This document shows positions 35,937 to 46,832 of a DNA stretch of 64,000 nucleotides, piece by piece. Source of the stretch: Prochloron sp965198675 (GTDB taxonomy: Bacteria; Cyanobacteriota; Cyanobacteriia; Cyanobacteriales; Prochloraceae). The DNA lies in contig OZ240666.1 of assembly GCA_965198675.1 (NCBI GenBank), forward strand, positions 2,108,001-2,172,000, read 5' to 3'. Every line of letters starts with the position of its first letter. Position 1 is the stretch's first letter. The translations under genes and the position numbers were made by a program. The notes beneath the pieces were generated by a model. It was not told where the DNA came from, searched no databases, and worked only from the letters and a program-made list of their open reading frames with translations.

Positions 35937-36815
35937 GGTTACAATTACAGCGTAAAATTGCTGTGGGCGATGCCCACCCTACGTTGTTGATTAAAAAACC
36001 GCAGAGACACAGAGGACACAGAGAAAGATAAGAGAGAAAGTTAGTAGTGAGGTCGAAGATTGTGAAAGAACTGGTCACTGGTCACTGGTCACTGGTCACT
36101 GGTCACTGTTTTTTAAATCAATTCAAGTCCCTAAGTTTTGATGGTAAATCAGCAAAAATAGCAGGTTTACTTCGCGAGCAGTTGAACAAAAAAGGAACAC
36201 CAATCGGGGTTTATGATTTGGTGTTGGTGACCCATAATGTCACTGAGTTTAGCAGGGTCCATGGACTAAAATATGAAGATTGGGAGGTTGTTTGAGGTTA
36301 CAATTACAGCGTAAAATTGCTGTGGGCGATGCCCACCCTACGTTGTTGATTAAAAAACCCCAGAGACACAGAGGACACAGAGAAAGATAAGAGAGGAAGT
36401 TAGTAGTGAGGTCGAAGATTGTGAAAGAACTGGTCACTGGTCACTGGTCACTGGTCACTGTTTTTTAAATCAATTCAAGTCCCTAAGTTTTGATGATAAA
36501 TCAGCAAAAATAGCAGGTTTACTTCGCGAGCAGTTGAACAAAAAAAGAACACCAATCGGGGTTTATGATTTGGTGTTGGTGACCCATAATGTCACTGAGT
36601 TTAGCAGGGTCCATGGACTAAAATATGAAGATTGGGAGGTTGTTTGAGGTTACAATTACAGCGTAAAATTGCTGTGGGCGATGCCCACCCTACGTTGTTG
36701 ATTAAAAAACCCCAGAGACACAGAGGACACAGAGAAAGATAAGAGAGGAAGTTAGTAGTGAGGTCGAAGATTGTGAAAGAACTGGTCACTGGTCACTGGT
36801 CACTGGTCACTGATA
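35750..36815 (+). repeat. Triplicated 355-bp block: vapC 3' end plus spacer
   Basis: Units at about 35750-36108, 36109-36460 and 36461-36815. Each has the vapC end from TTTTTTAAATCAATTCAAGT, a GGGCGATGCCCACC palindrome, an AGAGACACAGAGGACACAGA segment, and (GGTCACT)n. The units differ by single bases (for example GATGGTAAA / GATGATAAA) and by the number of heptamers. The second copy is open as a short frame; neither extra copy has a vapC start. Confidence 0.92.
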
Positions 36816-38003
36816 ACTGTCCTCAGATAGACCAAGAGCAAAACGAAGAGAATGACCTAAACCCTGACCAGAGCGAGTCAAAAACAACACCAAACCTATC
36901 ATAGCAAAACCAGCACCGATGTAGAAGCGATGGCGATAGCTCAAAAAGGTGATGGAACCCAATATAGGACCCCCTAAAGCAACACCTAAATCAAAACCCC
37001 CAATACAAAAAGCAGTAACTCTCCCCCTCTCATTACTATGAGAGCGATCGGACATTAGTGCTAACATCATGGGAATTAACAAACCAGCACCCATTCCTTC
37101 CAAGATTGCAGCCAGAAGGAACCCATTAGAAGTCTGTGCTGACGCCAATATTACCATAGATATACCATAGCAAACCAAACTCCCGGTAATAAACAAACCG
37201 CGACCAATTTTATCAGAAATCTTCCCCACAAAGATACGAAGGGAAAAACTGGCAATAGCCGCTGCGGTATAAAACAAACCAGCATTAAAATCTACCCCAC
37301 TGGACCGCAAAAACAAAGGTAAGAAAGCAACCAAAGTGCCAAACAATAAACCGATAGATAAAAGAATACCAGCGGGTACCATTAAGGAAGGACTTTGGAG
37401 CATTTCTGTAAAACTGCGATGAGGTTCCACAGCAGTATCAGTACCCAAACCTTCCCGTTTCTTCTCCCTCACCAGACTCCCTAAACCCAAAGCGAGAAAA
37501 CCGCAACCAGAGGATACTAAAAATAAAGTTCCGTAACCGGAAGTTTCTGGCAATAATCCCCCCAAAGCCGGTCCCACAGACATCCCTATAGGTACTGCTA
37601 AACTCATATAACCAATGAGTTCTCCTCGCTGCTTTAGAGGAGCAAAATCAATTACCCAAGTACTATATCCTGTGGTAAAACTAGCTATACTAATACCGTG
37701 AAATGCCCTCAATACCATTAATAGGGGAATTGACTCCAGGAAGTAATAACCCACAGGAGCAATCCCTGCTACAGCGGTTCCGATTAACAATACTATCTTC
37801 CTACTGTGTCCATCGGCTAATGAACCCACCCAAGTGCGGGAAAACAACAGTCCGATAGCAAAACAGCCCATAACCCACCCTACCTGCTGGGTAGTTCCCC
37901 CCACATCGGCGATATAAGCTGGGAGAGTGGGGAGCAGACAAGTGGTGCTGATCCAAAATAAAATACCAGCAGCGAATAAAATGAGCAAATTTTTGTTAAA
38001 CAT
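36807..38003 (-). CDS. MFS transporter
   Basis: 398 residues with about twelve hydrophobic segments and a central cytoplasmic loop (REKKREGLGTDTAVEPHRSF). Motif A-like GSLADGHSRKIVLLIG and GKISDKIGRGLFITG mark the two halves. It resembles drug or sugar efflux permeases; the substrate cannot be assigned. The last codons (DSYQ-stop) lie in heptamer-type repeat DNA, so the native C terminus may have been altered slightly. Confidence 0.85.
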   Translation of the reverse strand: MFNKNLLILFAAGILFWISTTCLLPTLPAYIADVGGTTQQVGWVMGCFAIGLLFSRTWVGSLADGHSRKIVLLIGTAVAGIAPVGYYFLESIPLLMVLRAFHGISIASFTTGYSTWVIDFAPLKQRGELIGYMSLAVPIGMSVGPALGGLLPETSGYGTLFLVSSGCGFLALGLGSLVREKKREGLGTDTAVEPHRSFTEMLQSPSLMVPAGILLSIGLLFGTLVAFLPLFLRSSGVDFNAGLFYTAAAIASFSLRIFVGKISDKIGRGLFITGSLVCYGISMVILASAQTSNGFLLAAILEGMGAGLLIPMMLALMSDRSHSNERGRVTAFCIGGFDLGVALGGPILGSITFLSYRHRFYIGAGFAMIGLVLFLTRSGQGLGHSLRFALGLSEDSYQ

Positions 38004-38113
38004 TATTTAATCATTCTCAGGGCATTTTGTTTCTTTATCTTAATATTAAGTAGGGTGGGCAATGCCCACCGGCTTTTTATTTGTCAAGCACTCTACACCC
38101 CACACTCCACACC

Positions 38114-39124
38114 CTACACCCTATTTACATTTTTACCAATTATTTCCCGTACCCGATAAATGGGACGATTCTGAGATTCGTGGTAAGTGCGCATCAGTAA
38201 TTCTCCCAACAACCCGAAGCAAAAAAGTTGCAAACCTGTCAGAAGGAGAATTACCACCAAAATTAATAAAGGGCGATCGCCAATACTTTCCCCCAACACC
38301 AGTTTTATCCAAGTGAGATAACCACCGATAACCATTCCCCCCAGCATTAAAACCATCCCCAAGCCACCAAAAACGTGCATGGGACGGGTGAGGAACTTCT
38401 TCATAAACCAGATAGTCAATAAATCCATCAACACCCGCAATGTCCGTCCCAAACCGTACTTACTGCTACCAAAACGGCGAGCATGGTGTCGGACGGGTAA
38501 CTCAGCAATCTTTGCCCCTTCAATAAACGCCAAAGCGGGTAAAAAACGGTGCAAATCCCCGTAGAGATTGAGATCCGCCGCTAATTCCGCCCGGTAAGCT
38601 TTCAGAGAACAGCCGTAGTCGTGCAATTTGACCCCCGTAACTTGTCCAATGAGCCAATTAGCCATCTTAGAAGGAACCAACCTGCTCAAAGCAGCATCCT
38701 GTCTGTTTTTCCGCCAACCGCTAACTAAATCATAACCTTTGCTTAATTTATTTAACAACATAGGTATGTCTGCTGGATCATTTTGCAAGTCTGCATCCAG
38801 GGAAACAATGACCTCCCCTTGAGCATATTGAAACCCAGCAGCCATGGCTGGGGTTTGACCATAATTGCGTCGCAGCAGGATAGCCACAACATCCCTGCGA
38901 GTGGCAGCTATCTGTCGCAATAGTTCTGTGGAACCATCAGTAGAACCATCATCAACGCAAATTATCTCATATTTTATTTTATGCAATATTAAGGTATGAG
39001 AGACAGCCTCAATTAAATGGGGCAAACTCTCTACTTCGTTATAAATCGGTACTACTGCGGATACAGATGGGGTTATCACCGGAACCTTTGGCTCCTGCTT
39101 GACTGCAATTTGCGAAATTACCAC
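38114..39124 (-). CDS. Family 2 glycosyltransferase, dolichol/undecaprenyl-phosphate type
   Basis: 336 residues. The GT-A domain (SAVVPIYNEVESLPHLIEAV, CVDDGSTDGSTELL, the metal-binding SLDADLQNDPADIP) is followed by two C-terminal transmembrane helices (VFGGLGMVLMLGGMVIGGYL, LILVVILLLTGLQLFCFGLL). This is the layout of GtrB/DPM-like enzymes that load sugars onto polyprenyl phosphate. It probably acts in envelope glycan modification. It lies between an MFS gene and the NlpC/P60 gene, all leftward. Confidence 0.88.
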   Translation of the reverse strand: MVISQIAVKQEPKVPVITPSVSAVVPIYNEVESLPHLIEAVSHTLILHKIKYEIICVDDGSTDGSTELLRQIAATRRDVVAILLRRNYGQTPAMAAGFQYAQGEVIVSLDADLQNDPADIPMLLNKLSKGYDLVSGWRKNRQDAALSRLVPSKMANWLIGQVTGVKLHDYGCSLKAYRAELAADLNLYGDLHRFLPALAFIEGAKIAELPVRHHARRFGSSKYGLGRTLRVLMDLLTIWFMKKFLTRPMHVFGGLGMVLMLGGMVIGGYLTWIKLVLGESIGDRPLLILVVILLLTGLQLFCFGLLGELLMRTYHESQNRPIYRVREIIGKNVNRV

Positions 39125-39139
39125 TTCGGCCTCCCCAAA

Positions 39140-39823
39140 TTATTTAGGTATATAATTAGACATAACTCGACCGCATCCGCAAAATTTCTGATAATAAGAC
39201 CGACTCACTTCATTTTCTGACCGATCCAGTCGGTCGATGCCAATGCCATTGCGTCCCAAATCCTGTCCAGAACTATGAATGTAGTATAAATCCCCCAGAT
39301 GAAGAGCAACGTGGTTCACCTTCTCCTTGGTCCCAAAGAAGATTAAATCTCCCACCTGAAGTTCAGAAACAGCAATTGTGGCAGTAAAAGCCTCTTGCTG
39401 ATAAGAATCTCGCGGTAACCAGATATTACTATGAGCAAAAGCAGCTTGGATCAAGCCAGAACAGTCATAATTGGGATCAATATTTCCACCCCAGAGATAA
39501 TAGTTAGGCTGTTTAATCCTCTCCTGGGTAAAAGCAATAATTGCTCTTATTTGCTTTTCGATTTCCTGGCGGGAAATGGCCCTAGCCTGATAGACTGTGG
39601 AGACTGGTTCCAGAAGGGAAACTTTCTGCACGGGTAACCAAGCTTCATAACCATCCTCGCAGGAGCAAACCAAAATTGCCTTTGCAGTAGGGGTGGTCGA
39701 TAAAAGACGCAAATGACGTCCAGCAGCAGCTTGGGTAGCTAACCGTTCACAGCTAGGAGAATCGTAAAGATCCAGATCCAGGTGGCAGCAATATTCAAGG
39801 TCGGAGGTGGGTATTGGCTTCAT
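39140..39823 (-). CDS. NlpC/P60 gamma-D-glutamyl-diamino acid endopeptidase
   Basis: 227 residues from the ATG at 39823 (MKPIPTSDLEYC). An N-terminal SH3b-like domain precedes the NlpC/P60 domain, with the nucleophile in YDCSGLIQAAF and histidines in VNHVALHLG and YYIHSSGQD. The same architecture is known from the Anabaena/Nostoc cysteine peptidases that trim peptidoglycan stem peptides. There is no signal peptide, so a cytoplasmic recycling role is expected. It is divergent from the serine hydrolase gene 31 bp away, another cell-wall-type enzyme. Confidence 0.9.
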   Translation of the reverse strand: MKPIPTSDLEYCCHLDLDLYDSPSCERLATQAAAGRHLRLLSTTPTAKAILVCSCEDGYEAWLPVQKVSLLEPVSTVYQARAISRQEIEKQIRAIIAFTQERIKQPNYYLWGGNIDPNYDCSGLIQAAFAHSNIWLPRDSYQQEAFTATIAVSELQVGDLIFFGTKEKVNHVALHLGDLYYIHSSGQDLGRNGIGIDRLDRSENEVSRSYYQKFCGCGRVMSNYIPK

Positions 39824-39854
39824 AATCAGGGAGAGAGGCAAGAAATAACAAACA

Positions 39855-40757
39855 ATGACCTTTTTTCATCTTGATCCAAAATTAGCAGAACAGGCTAAAT
39901 CAATTCTCCAGTCAACCTGGGAAGAATTTCCCACCTTAGGTACAAATCAAATCGCACTTACCTGGATAGTTTACGACACCCCAGTGCGAGGTTTTAGCTA
40001 CCGAGGTAGGGAGCTAATTTATCCCGCTAGCTTGGTGAAACTATTTTATCTAGTTGCTATCCACCAATGGCTAGAGTCCGGAAAGATTATCGCTTCAGCG
40101 GAGTTGGACCGAGCAATTCATGACGCCATCACCATTTCTAGTAACGATGCTACCAGTTTAATCGTAGATATGTTGACCGAAACCACCAGCGGACCGGAAT
40201 TAGCCCCTAGTTCCTTTCAAACCTGGAAGTACCAACGGAATATGGTTAATCGCTACTTCCAATCTTTAGATTGGCGGGAGTTAGATGGTATAAACGTGAA
40301 TCAAAAGACCTGGTGTGACGGACCTTACGGTCGGGAACGAGCATTTGTAGGGTCAGACAGGTCAAACCGCAATATGCTCACTACAGATGGAGTAGGGAGG
40401 CTACTTGATAGTATTGTGAGGGGCATGGCCGTTTCCGAAAAGCGATCGCAACAAATGATGAGCTTGCTACGACGCCATCTTACCCCTGAAGATTTAGCGG
40501 GTAAGGGTGAGGAGGAAAAGCAAATCAGCGGCTTTCTCGGGGAAGGTTTGCCTCAGGGTGCTCAGTTGTGGTCAAAAGCAGGCTGGACAAGCCAAGTACG
40601 TCACGACGCAGCTTACATTGAAATTCCCCAACTGCCCCCCTACTTACTAGTTGCTTTTACCGAAGGGAAAGAGAACAGCCAAAACCCAGCTCTTCTCCCT
40701 TTCCTGGGAAAAGCTTTTGCTGCTGTAATGGAGAATCTAGGACACAATAGAGACTGA
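39855..40757 (+). CDS. Serine hydrolase of the class A beta-lactamase fold
   Basis: 300 residues. YPASLVKLFYLV carries the SxxK serine and lysine, ISSNDATSLIVD matches the SxN motif, and WSKAGWTSQVRHDAAY takes the place of KTG. No signal peptide is evident. It is probably a penicillin-recognising or amide-hydrolysing protein rather than a resistance enzyme; the exact reaction is unknown. It shares a short divergent promoter with the NlpC/P60 gene. Confidence 0.82.
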   Translation: MTFFHLDPKLAEQAKSILQSTWEEFPTLGTNQIALTWIVYDTPVRGFSYRGRELIYPASLVKLFYLVAIHQWLESGKIIASAELDRAIHDAITISSNDATSLIVDMLTETTSGPELAPSSFQTWKYQRNMVNRYFQSLDWRELDGINVNQKTWCDGPYGRERAFVGSDRSNRNMLTTDGVGRLLDSIVRGMAVSEKRSQQMMSLLRRHLTPEDLAGKGEEEKQISGFLGEGLPQGAQLWSKAGWTSQVRHDAAYIEIPQLPPYLLVAFTEGKENSQNPALLPFLGKAFAAVMENLGHNRD

Positions 40758-40785
40758 AATTCAAGTTTATTTGTGAGGAGCGATT

Positions 40786-41376
40786 TTGAACAAGATTGGT
40801 TTGCTTCTGTGTACTGCTTTGACCTTCGGCGCCAACTCCCTGATAGTCAAGGCGGAAACCCCACCTCCTTCTGGAGCAATCGACCCCACCGTATCTACTT
40901 CTGCATCCGCTCTTTCCTCTTCTGATCCCCTCGCCCAAAGAGATATCAATCTAGGTCGTCGGACTCGTTTTAACTACAGCTACATCGGAGTTGGTTTTAA
41001 CCTTGGTTTGGGTGACAACCAGGATACAACAGTGGGGGATACTGGCTTTGTTATTAACGGTAAAATAGCCTTTAGTCCCAACATTTCATTGCGACCAGCC
41101 ATTGTTTTCGCATCGGACACGGCATTCCTCTTCCCCGTCACCTACGATTTTACCCTCCGGGGTTCCGATCCTTTTGAACCTGTTCCCTTCATCCCTTACG
41201 TCGGTGGGGGCTTGATTTACACCACCGAGAATAACAACAATTTGGGTTTCCTGCTCTCTAGTGGACTAGATTACATCTTCACCAAGCAATTTGTCGCTCA
41301 TGCAGGGCTGAATATCGGTTTCCTGGAACAGGAAACGGAGATAGGATTGAGTTTCAATCTCGGCTACATGTTCTGA
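40786..41376 (+). CDS. Exported beta-barrel-like protein, paralogue 1
   Basis: 196 residues from the TTG at 40786, with GTGAGGAG upstream. A signal peptide (ILLxx-type hydrophobic core ending SLIVKAE) is followed by alternating hydrophobic strands (FNYSYIGVGFNLGLGDN, ISLRPAIVFA, IPYVGGGLIYTT) and a terminal aromatic (LGYMF), as in small outer-membrane barrels. It is a tandem paralogue of the next gene. Role unknown. Confidence 0.75.
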   Translation: MNKIGLLLCTALTFGANSLIVKAETPPPSGAIDPTVSTSASALSSSDPLAQRDINLGRRTRFNYSYIGVGFNLGLGDNQDTTVGDTGFVINGKIAFSPNISLRPAIVFASDTAFLFPVTYDFTLRGSDPFEPVPFIPYVGGGLIYTTENNNNLGFLLSSGLDYIFTKQFVAHAGLNIGFLEQETEIGLSFNLGYMF

Positions 41377-41449
41377 TTTATTTGTAGGGGGGTTCTGCTA
41401 TATTCTTAGCGGAATCACCCTGTTATTGTTCTGATAATCAATAAGCCGA

Positions 41450-41938
41450 ATGAAAGCAATTACGCAAATGAATAACAAAATTATCTTATTAAGTCTCACT
41501 GCCGTTACCTTATTATATCCCCTTGCAGCAATGGCTCAAATTACAGGTTCAGACTACAGTTACCTTGGTATCAATGGCAATATTGGTTTGACAGACGACG
41601 ATAATACCTCCCTTGAGGATTTCGGTATTCTTGTCAACACTAAAATTCCCATCACTCCCAATTTATCATTACGACCCGCTGTTATTTTGGCTGATGATAC
41701 GTCCTTCCTGATCCCAGTGACTTTTAACTTTTCCTTCAGCAGAACTCAAGCAATAGTTCCTTTTGTTGGTGGTGGTGTGGTCTTCGGTCCTAAGGACGGG
41801 TTGCTCCTTTCTAGCGGGGTGGAAGTGCCCTTAGGAGATGAATTTTTGGTCAATGGGGGCATAAATGCGAGTTTTATTGATGGTAAGACAAATGCAGGAC
41901 TGTACTTCGGTCTCGGTTTTATATTCCCTCAAGACTAA
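41450..41938 (+). CDS. Exported beta-barrel-like protein, paralogue 2
   Basis: 162 residues with a signal peptide ending AAMAQ. The strands match paralogue 1 (DYSYLGINGNIGL, LSLRPAVILADDTSFLIPVT, VPFVGGGVVFG). It starts 73 bp after paralogue 1. A second in-frame ATG (MNNKIILL) is a possible start. The pair probably arose by tandem duplication and both are likely secreted or outer-membrane proteins. Confidence 0.75.
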   Translation: MKAITQMNNKIILLSLTAVTLLYPLAAMAQITGSDYSYLGINGNIGLTDDDNTSLEDFGILVNTKIPITPNLSLRPAVILADDTSFLIPVTFNFSFSRTQAIVPFVGGGVVFGPKDGLLLSSGVEVPLGDEFLVNGGINASFIDGKTNAGLYFGLGFIFPQD

Positions 41939-42051
41939 AGTAGGGTGTAGGGGCAGGGCGCACAACCTGCGCCCCTACTAGGTGTATCATGCACAAGACA
42001 TTGCTTATGCCAAGGATTGCATGAAAAACATATTTATGTATAACAACAGGG

Positions 42052-43728
<1,677 letters not shown>

Positions 43729-43763
43729 AGATGTCTTCTGCTCCCTATGTCTCCATTGTCAAT

Positions 43764-43790
43764 TTAGCACTCTACAAGGTCGAGTGCTAA
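43764..43790 (-). promoter_or_regulatory. CIRCE operator of groEL
   Basis: TTAGCACTC, a 9-bp spacer and GAGTGCTAA, the exact consensus bound by the heat-shock repressor HrcA. It is 35 bp upstream of the groEL start. Confidence 0.95.
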
Positions 43791-43965
43791 GGGGAGTTTA
43801 CCGAAACTCTGTCAAAAGCCCAAATATAGGGATAGTAATGATTTCATCGGATTTTCTGGTGACTAATGCATATTTTTAGTTATTTGTCAAGGAGTTTTTT
43901 TGGCGTATTTCTACCAATTTATAGGTTCATAGCACCTCACACCCGCTCGTAGCGCTATAGGTTAA

Positions 43966-44271
43966 TTAGAAGCCGTTTCGTGATTCTAACCATCTTTGGA
44001 GTGACTTCTGGCTTTCTCCTGATGGCTGACCCAGGATAATGTTCTTTATACTTATATCTTTATCCAAGTCAGACCAATGTATCCCTTCTTTACCTCCCGT
44101 GAACCGCCAGTTATTCCGTTCATTCTGTGAGCCATGTAAAAGTCGAGGATACCAGGCAATAGGAACGGAAATAGTGCGACCATCGGACAAATCAACAGTG
44201 AGGCAATCATTTGTGATAACGACTTGCTGTGCTTCGGGAACTTCAAGTGTTTCAAGTATCAAAGAAGTCAT
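43966..44271 (-). CDS. DUF2442 protein
   Basis: 101 residues from the ATG at 44271 (MTSLILETLEVPEAQQVVIT), preferred because the upstream extension overlaps the end of a DUF4160-like frame. The core DCLTVDLSDGRTISVPIAWY and PRLLHGSQNERNNW are DUF2442 signatures. Such proteins are commonly paired with DUF4160 as putative toxin-antitoxin systems; here the partner is only a fragment. Confidence 0.75.
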   Translation of the reverse strand: MTSLILETLEVPEAQQVVITNDCLTVDLSDGRTISVPIAWYPRLLHGSQNERNNWRFTGGKEGIHWSDLDKDISIKNIILGQPSGESQKSLQRWLESRNGF

Positions 44272-44345
44272 TCCATTTCTCCCACATTTGCTCTTGGTTA
44301 TCTTCAACTAGTTTCTGAATCCGGTTAATTTCCTCGAAATAAAGT
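44256..44345 (-). pseudogene. DUF4160 C-terminal fragment
   Basis: The minus strand reads EEINRIQKLVEDNQEQMWEK, then WNDFFDT-stop, the usual end of DUF4160 proteins, overlapping the DUF2442 start. The N-terminal portion is missing upstream. Confidence 0.6.
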
Positions 44346-44455
44346 AGGCATTCGTAGTGGTAATTACAATAATTTAAATCTAGCCTACTTGTACCAGTCT
44401 GTCAAAGATAAAACTGTACGGACTGGTAACTGGTCACTGTTTACTGATAACTGTT

Positions 44456-45223
44456 TCAAGCCATTACCATGCCCCCGTCCACATTAAATACCTGCCCGGT
44501 AATGTAGGCTGCAGCGGGATCTGCGGCTAGGAAGCGGATGGTTCCTGCCACTTCTTCTGGTTTACCGTAGCGATTGAGGGGAATAAATTTGAGGATTTCA
44601 GAGGATTTTAACTCTTTAGTCATGTCGGTGGTAATAAATCCCGGAGCCACTGCATTGACGGTGACCCCGCGACTAGCCAGTTCTTTGGCCACGGTTTTGG
44701 TAAAGCCAATGACTCCCGCTTTGGCTGCGCTATAATTGGCTTGACCGGGATTACCCATTTGTCCTGCCACAGAAGCTATATTGATAATGCGTCCACTGCG
44801 TTGCTTCAACATAGGTTTGCTCACTGCTCTGGTGACGAGAAAGACTCCCGTGAGGTTCAGGTCAATTACAGCTTGCCAGTCTTGGGGTTTCATTCGCAGC
44901 AGGAGGGTATCTCTGGTGATACCTGCATTGTTGATAACAACGTCAATGCGACCGAATTTCTGGAGAGTCTCACTAATAAGGTTATCTACTTCCTCTACTT
45001 GGGAGACATTAGCCTTAACGGCGATCGCTTCCCCTCCAACAGCGGTAATTTCTTGGACTACTTCTGAAGCAGCAATGCTAGAATTGGCGTAGTTTACCAC
45101 TACTTTAGATCCAACAGCAGCTAAAGCCAAGGCAGTAGCGCGCCCGATACCCCGAGAAGCACCTGTGACGAGAGAGACGCGATTTTGTAAATATTGTACA
45201 GTTTCCGGTAATAGTTCTATCAT
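44456..45223 (-). CDS. fabG: 3-oxoacyl-ACP reductase
   Basis: 255 residues. NADPH-binding TGASRGIG, the NNAG motif, the catalytic Ser in INIASVAGQ and the YSAAK pair are all present; the C terminus is VFNVDGGMVMA. It reduces 3-ketoacyl-ACP in fatty-acid synthesis. GTCACTG heptamer repeats start directly after the stop. The gene is divergent from thioredoxin with 25 bp between starts. Confidence 0.93.
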   Translation of the reverse strand: MIELLPETVQYLQNRVSLVTGASRGIGRATALALAAVGSKVVVNYANSSIAASEVVQEITAVGGEAIAVKANVSQVEEVDNLISETLQKFGRIDVVINNAGITRDTLLLRMKPQDWQAVIDLNLTGVFLVTRAVSKPMLKQRSGRIINIASVAGQMGNPGQANYSAAKAGVIGFTKTVAKELASRGVTVNAVAPGFITTDMTKELKSSEILKFIPLNRYGKPEEVAGTIRFLAADPAAAYITGQVFNVDGGMVMA

Positions 45224-45248
45224 TTGTTATTAGTTTTTGAAATTATTA

Positions 45249-45565
45249 TGGCAGTTAAAAAGAAATTTTCCAGTTTCCAAGAACTTCTAGCCAGCACCCA
45301 GATACCTGTGTTAGTTGATTTCTATGCTACTTGGTGCGGTCCCTGTCAGATAATGGCACAAATTATCGAACAAGTAAATCCTCAGATCTCTAATAGGCTG
45401 CAAGTGGTTAAAATAGATACGGATAAGTATCCCGGTCTGGCGTCTGAATATGGAATAGAGGCTTTACCGACGTTGGTACTCTTTAAAAATGGTCAGCCTG
45501 TAGACCGGATCGAGGGAGTTTTACAAGCACCTCAGTTAATGCAGCGGTTACAAAGGTCGCTTTAA
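45249..45565 (+). CDS. Thioredoxin
   Basis: 105 residues from the ATG at 45249 (MAVKKKFSSFQELLAS). Active site WCGPC in VDFYATWCGPCQIMAQ and the cis-proline loop EALPTLVLFKNG. It is a cytosolic disulfide reductase, of the y- or m-like type; the subtype cannot be set by eye. Confidence 0.93.
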
Positions 45566-45609
45566 CAAGGGTGTGGGGTGTGGGTTACGCATTATTAGTG
45601 CTCGAAGAA

Positions 45610-45889
45610 CAACTCGCAAGGAGCAAAGATTTTGTAACCGATCCCCCCTCTAAAGAAGGTTGCTCCTCCTAGACTGTCCGCCCTTCGGGCGGACAGGGAG
45701 GCCGATAGGTTACCAGCCCACGAATCTAGTATTCGTAGCCGTTATTTGAGTCATCTCACTCTAGGGTGCTTTCCAGCCCTAGGCTCTGAGGTCAAAGGTT
45801 AAACAGTTTTAGCGGGATTAAGACAGTGCTTTTGGCGCGACAAGCTCAGATAACCGGGGGAGGAAAACATTACCCGTTTTGGAGGACGA
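45610..45889 (+). ncRNA. HEARO (IscB omega) RNA
   Basis: About 280 nt of structured DNA directly upstream of an IscB-type start. Hairpins include GTCCGCCC-TTC-GGGCGGAC (about 45680) and CCCTAG/CTAGGG near 45765. The scaffold words GTTAAACAGTTTTAGCGGG, TAAGACAGTGCT and AGATAACCGGGGGAGG are shared in part with the 7.7-8.1-kb region. Omega RNAs carry their guide at the 5' end, so the boundary near 45610 is approximate. Confidence 0.65.
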
Positions 45890-46051
45890 ATGTCTAACTC
45901 TGTTTTAGTAATCGACACCAACAAACAGCCATGCAACCCGGTTAATCCGGGGATGGCCAGACGTTTTAATCACGTGGGTTTTGCCTATAAAATCTCATGG
46001 GAGGGAAGCCTATTTCGGGAAATGGTGCGAACACCAAGGGGGCTTTCTTAG
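45890..46051 (+). pseudogene. IscB N-terminal remnant
   Basis: 54 codons. MSNSVLVIDTNKQPCNPVNP and GMARR are the PLMP-domain start of IscB/IsrB, the RNA-guided nuclease related to Cas9. GGAGG lies 8 bp before the ATG. After ARR the sequence diverges and ends at TAG (46049-46051), and no RuvC or HNH segments follow. The nuclease is lost, but its RNA region remains. Confidence 0.75.
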
Positions 46052-46104
46052 AGCTGGGAGGGCGATCGCTGTATAATAAAGGTAGCAATGGGTAAGATTA
46101 AACT

Positions 46105-46356
46105 ATGAGTATCATATCTATAGAGGTACCAGAAGAAGTTTTAATCAGTCTCAAAGAAATCTCAGACACTTTGTCTAGAGAATTGTAAATTTTAGCAGCA
46201 GTTAAACTGTTTGAACTTGATAAACTTTCATCAGGACGAGCAGCACAGTTAGCAGGAATGTCACGAGTAGAATTCTTAAGGATTTTAGGACGTTATCAAA
46301 TCTCGCCCTTTTTAATGACTTCTGAGCAGTTAGAACAAGATGTTAACAATGCTTGA
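46105..46356 (+). pseudogene. UPF0175 antitoxin with an in-frame stop
   Basis: 84 codons: MSIISIEVPEEVLISLKEIS at the start, then TAA at codon 32 (SREL-stop-ILAAVKLFELDKLSSGRAA), ending SPFLMTSEQLEQDVNNA. The full frame matches UPF0175 (MetJ/HTH antitoxin-like) except for that codon. It overlaps the start of a truncated DUF3368 gene. Confidence 0.72.
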
Positions 46357-46440
46357 TTTTTCCGTCATTGTTAATACTTATCTTTTGCTTTACTTGCTTG
46401 TATTTGTATTTTTATTAGGAACATTAATTAACCATAAAAG
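46350..46440 (+). pseudogene. DUF3368 PIN-like toxin, 5' fragment
   Basis: The ATG at 46350 overlaps the UPF0175 stop. MLDFSVIVNTYLLLYLL resembles the DUF3368 start (VIVNTSPLLYL). The similarity is lost after about 15 codons; the missing remainder reappears as a 3' fragment at 47466. Confidence 0.5.
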
Positions 46441-46832
46441 TATACTTATTAATTGGATAAGTGGTTAGAATAATTTGAAAAGTGGTTTTTTTGAAGTAAA
46501 GGGTTTGATATTCGGAGATGTCCTAATCTTTCAAGTTAATTCTTAAGAGAATAAGCTGTTATGTGGTATCAATATTGAACAAAAAAAACGTTCGAATCGG
46601 CATATTTTATGATTGTAAAATTCACCCGTGTTGCCAGTAAAAAAATACTACAGAAATGGAAAAGAAGTACTTATATATCTTGCATTGTTACCGATTCTTT
46701 GCTCAAAATGCAAAAAAAACAACATTGAACTCAATGAATTATTTTCACGTAGTGCGAATAAAAATGGAACAAAAATAGGTATACGTTACTCATTTTGCAG
46801 AAAATGTATGCCTTTTGAAGAATCTTTGGTAG
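46357..46832. other. AT-rich insert in the UPF0175/DUF3368 locus
   Basis: Clearly lower GC than its surroundings. The only open frame (46628-46840, TTG start) contains CSKCKKN and FCRKCMPFEE cysteine pairs, suggesting a fragment of a zinc-finger protein, but its C terminus runs into the adjacent ISAs1 end. Possibly foreign DNA. Confidence 0.45.

Noticed and set aside
35750..36815. Three evenly spaced repeats that could suggest a CRISPR or satellite
   Set aside because: The units are 355 bp and contain the vapC coding end; they are segmental duplications.
40657..40949. Minus-strand frames opposite the beta-barrel gene
   Set aside because: They are shadows of the serine hydrolase and barrel genes.
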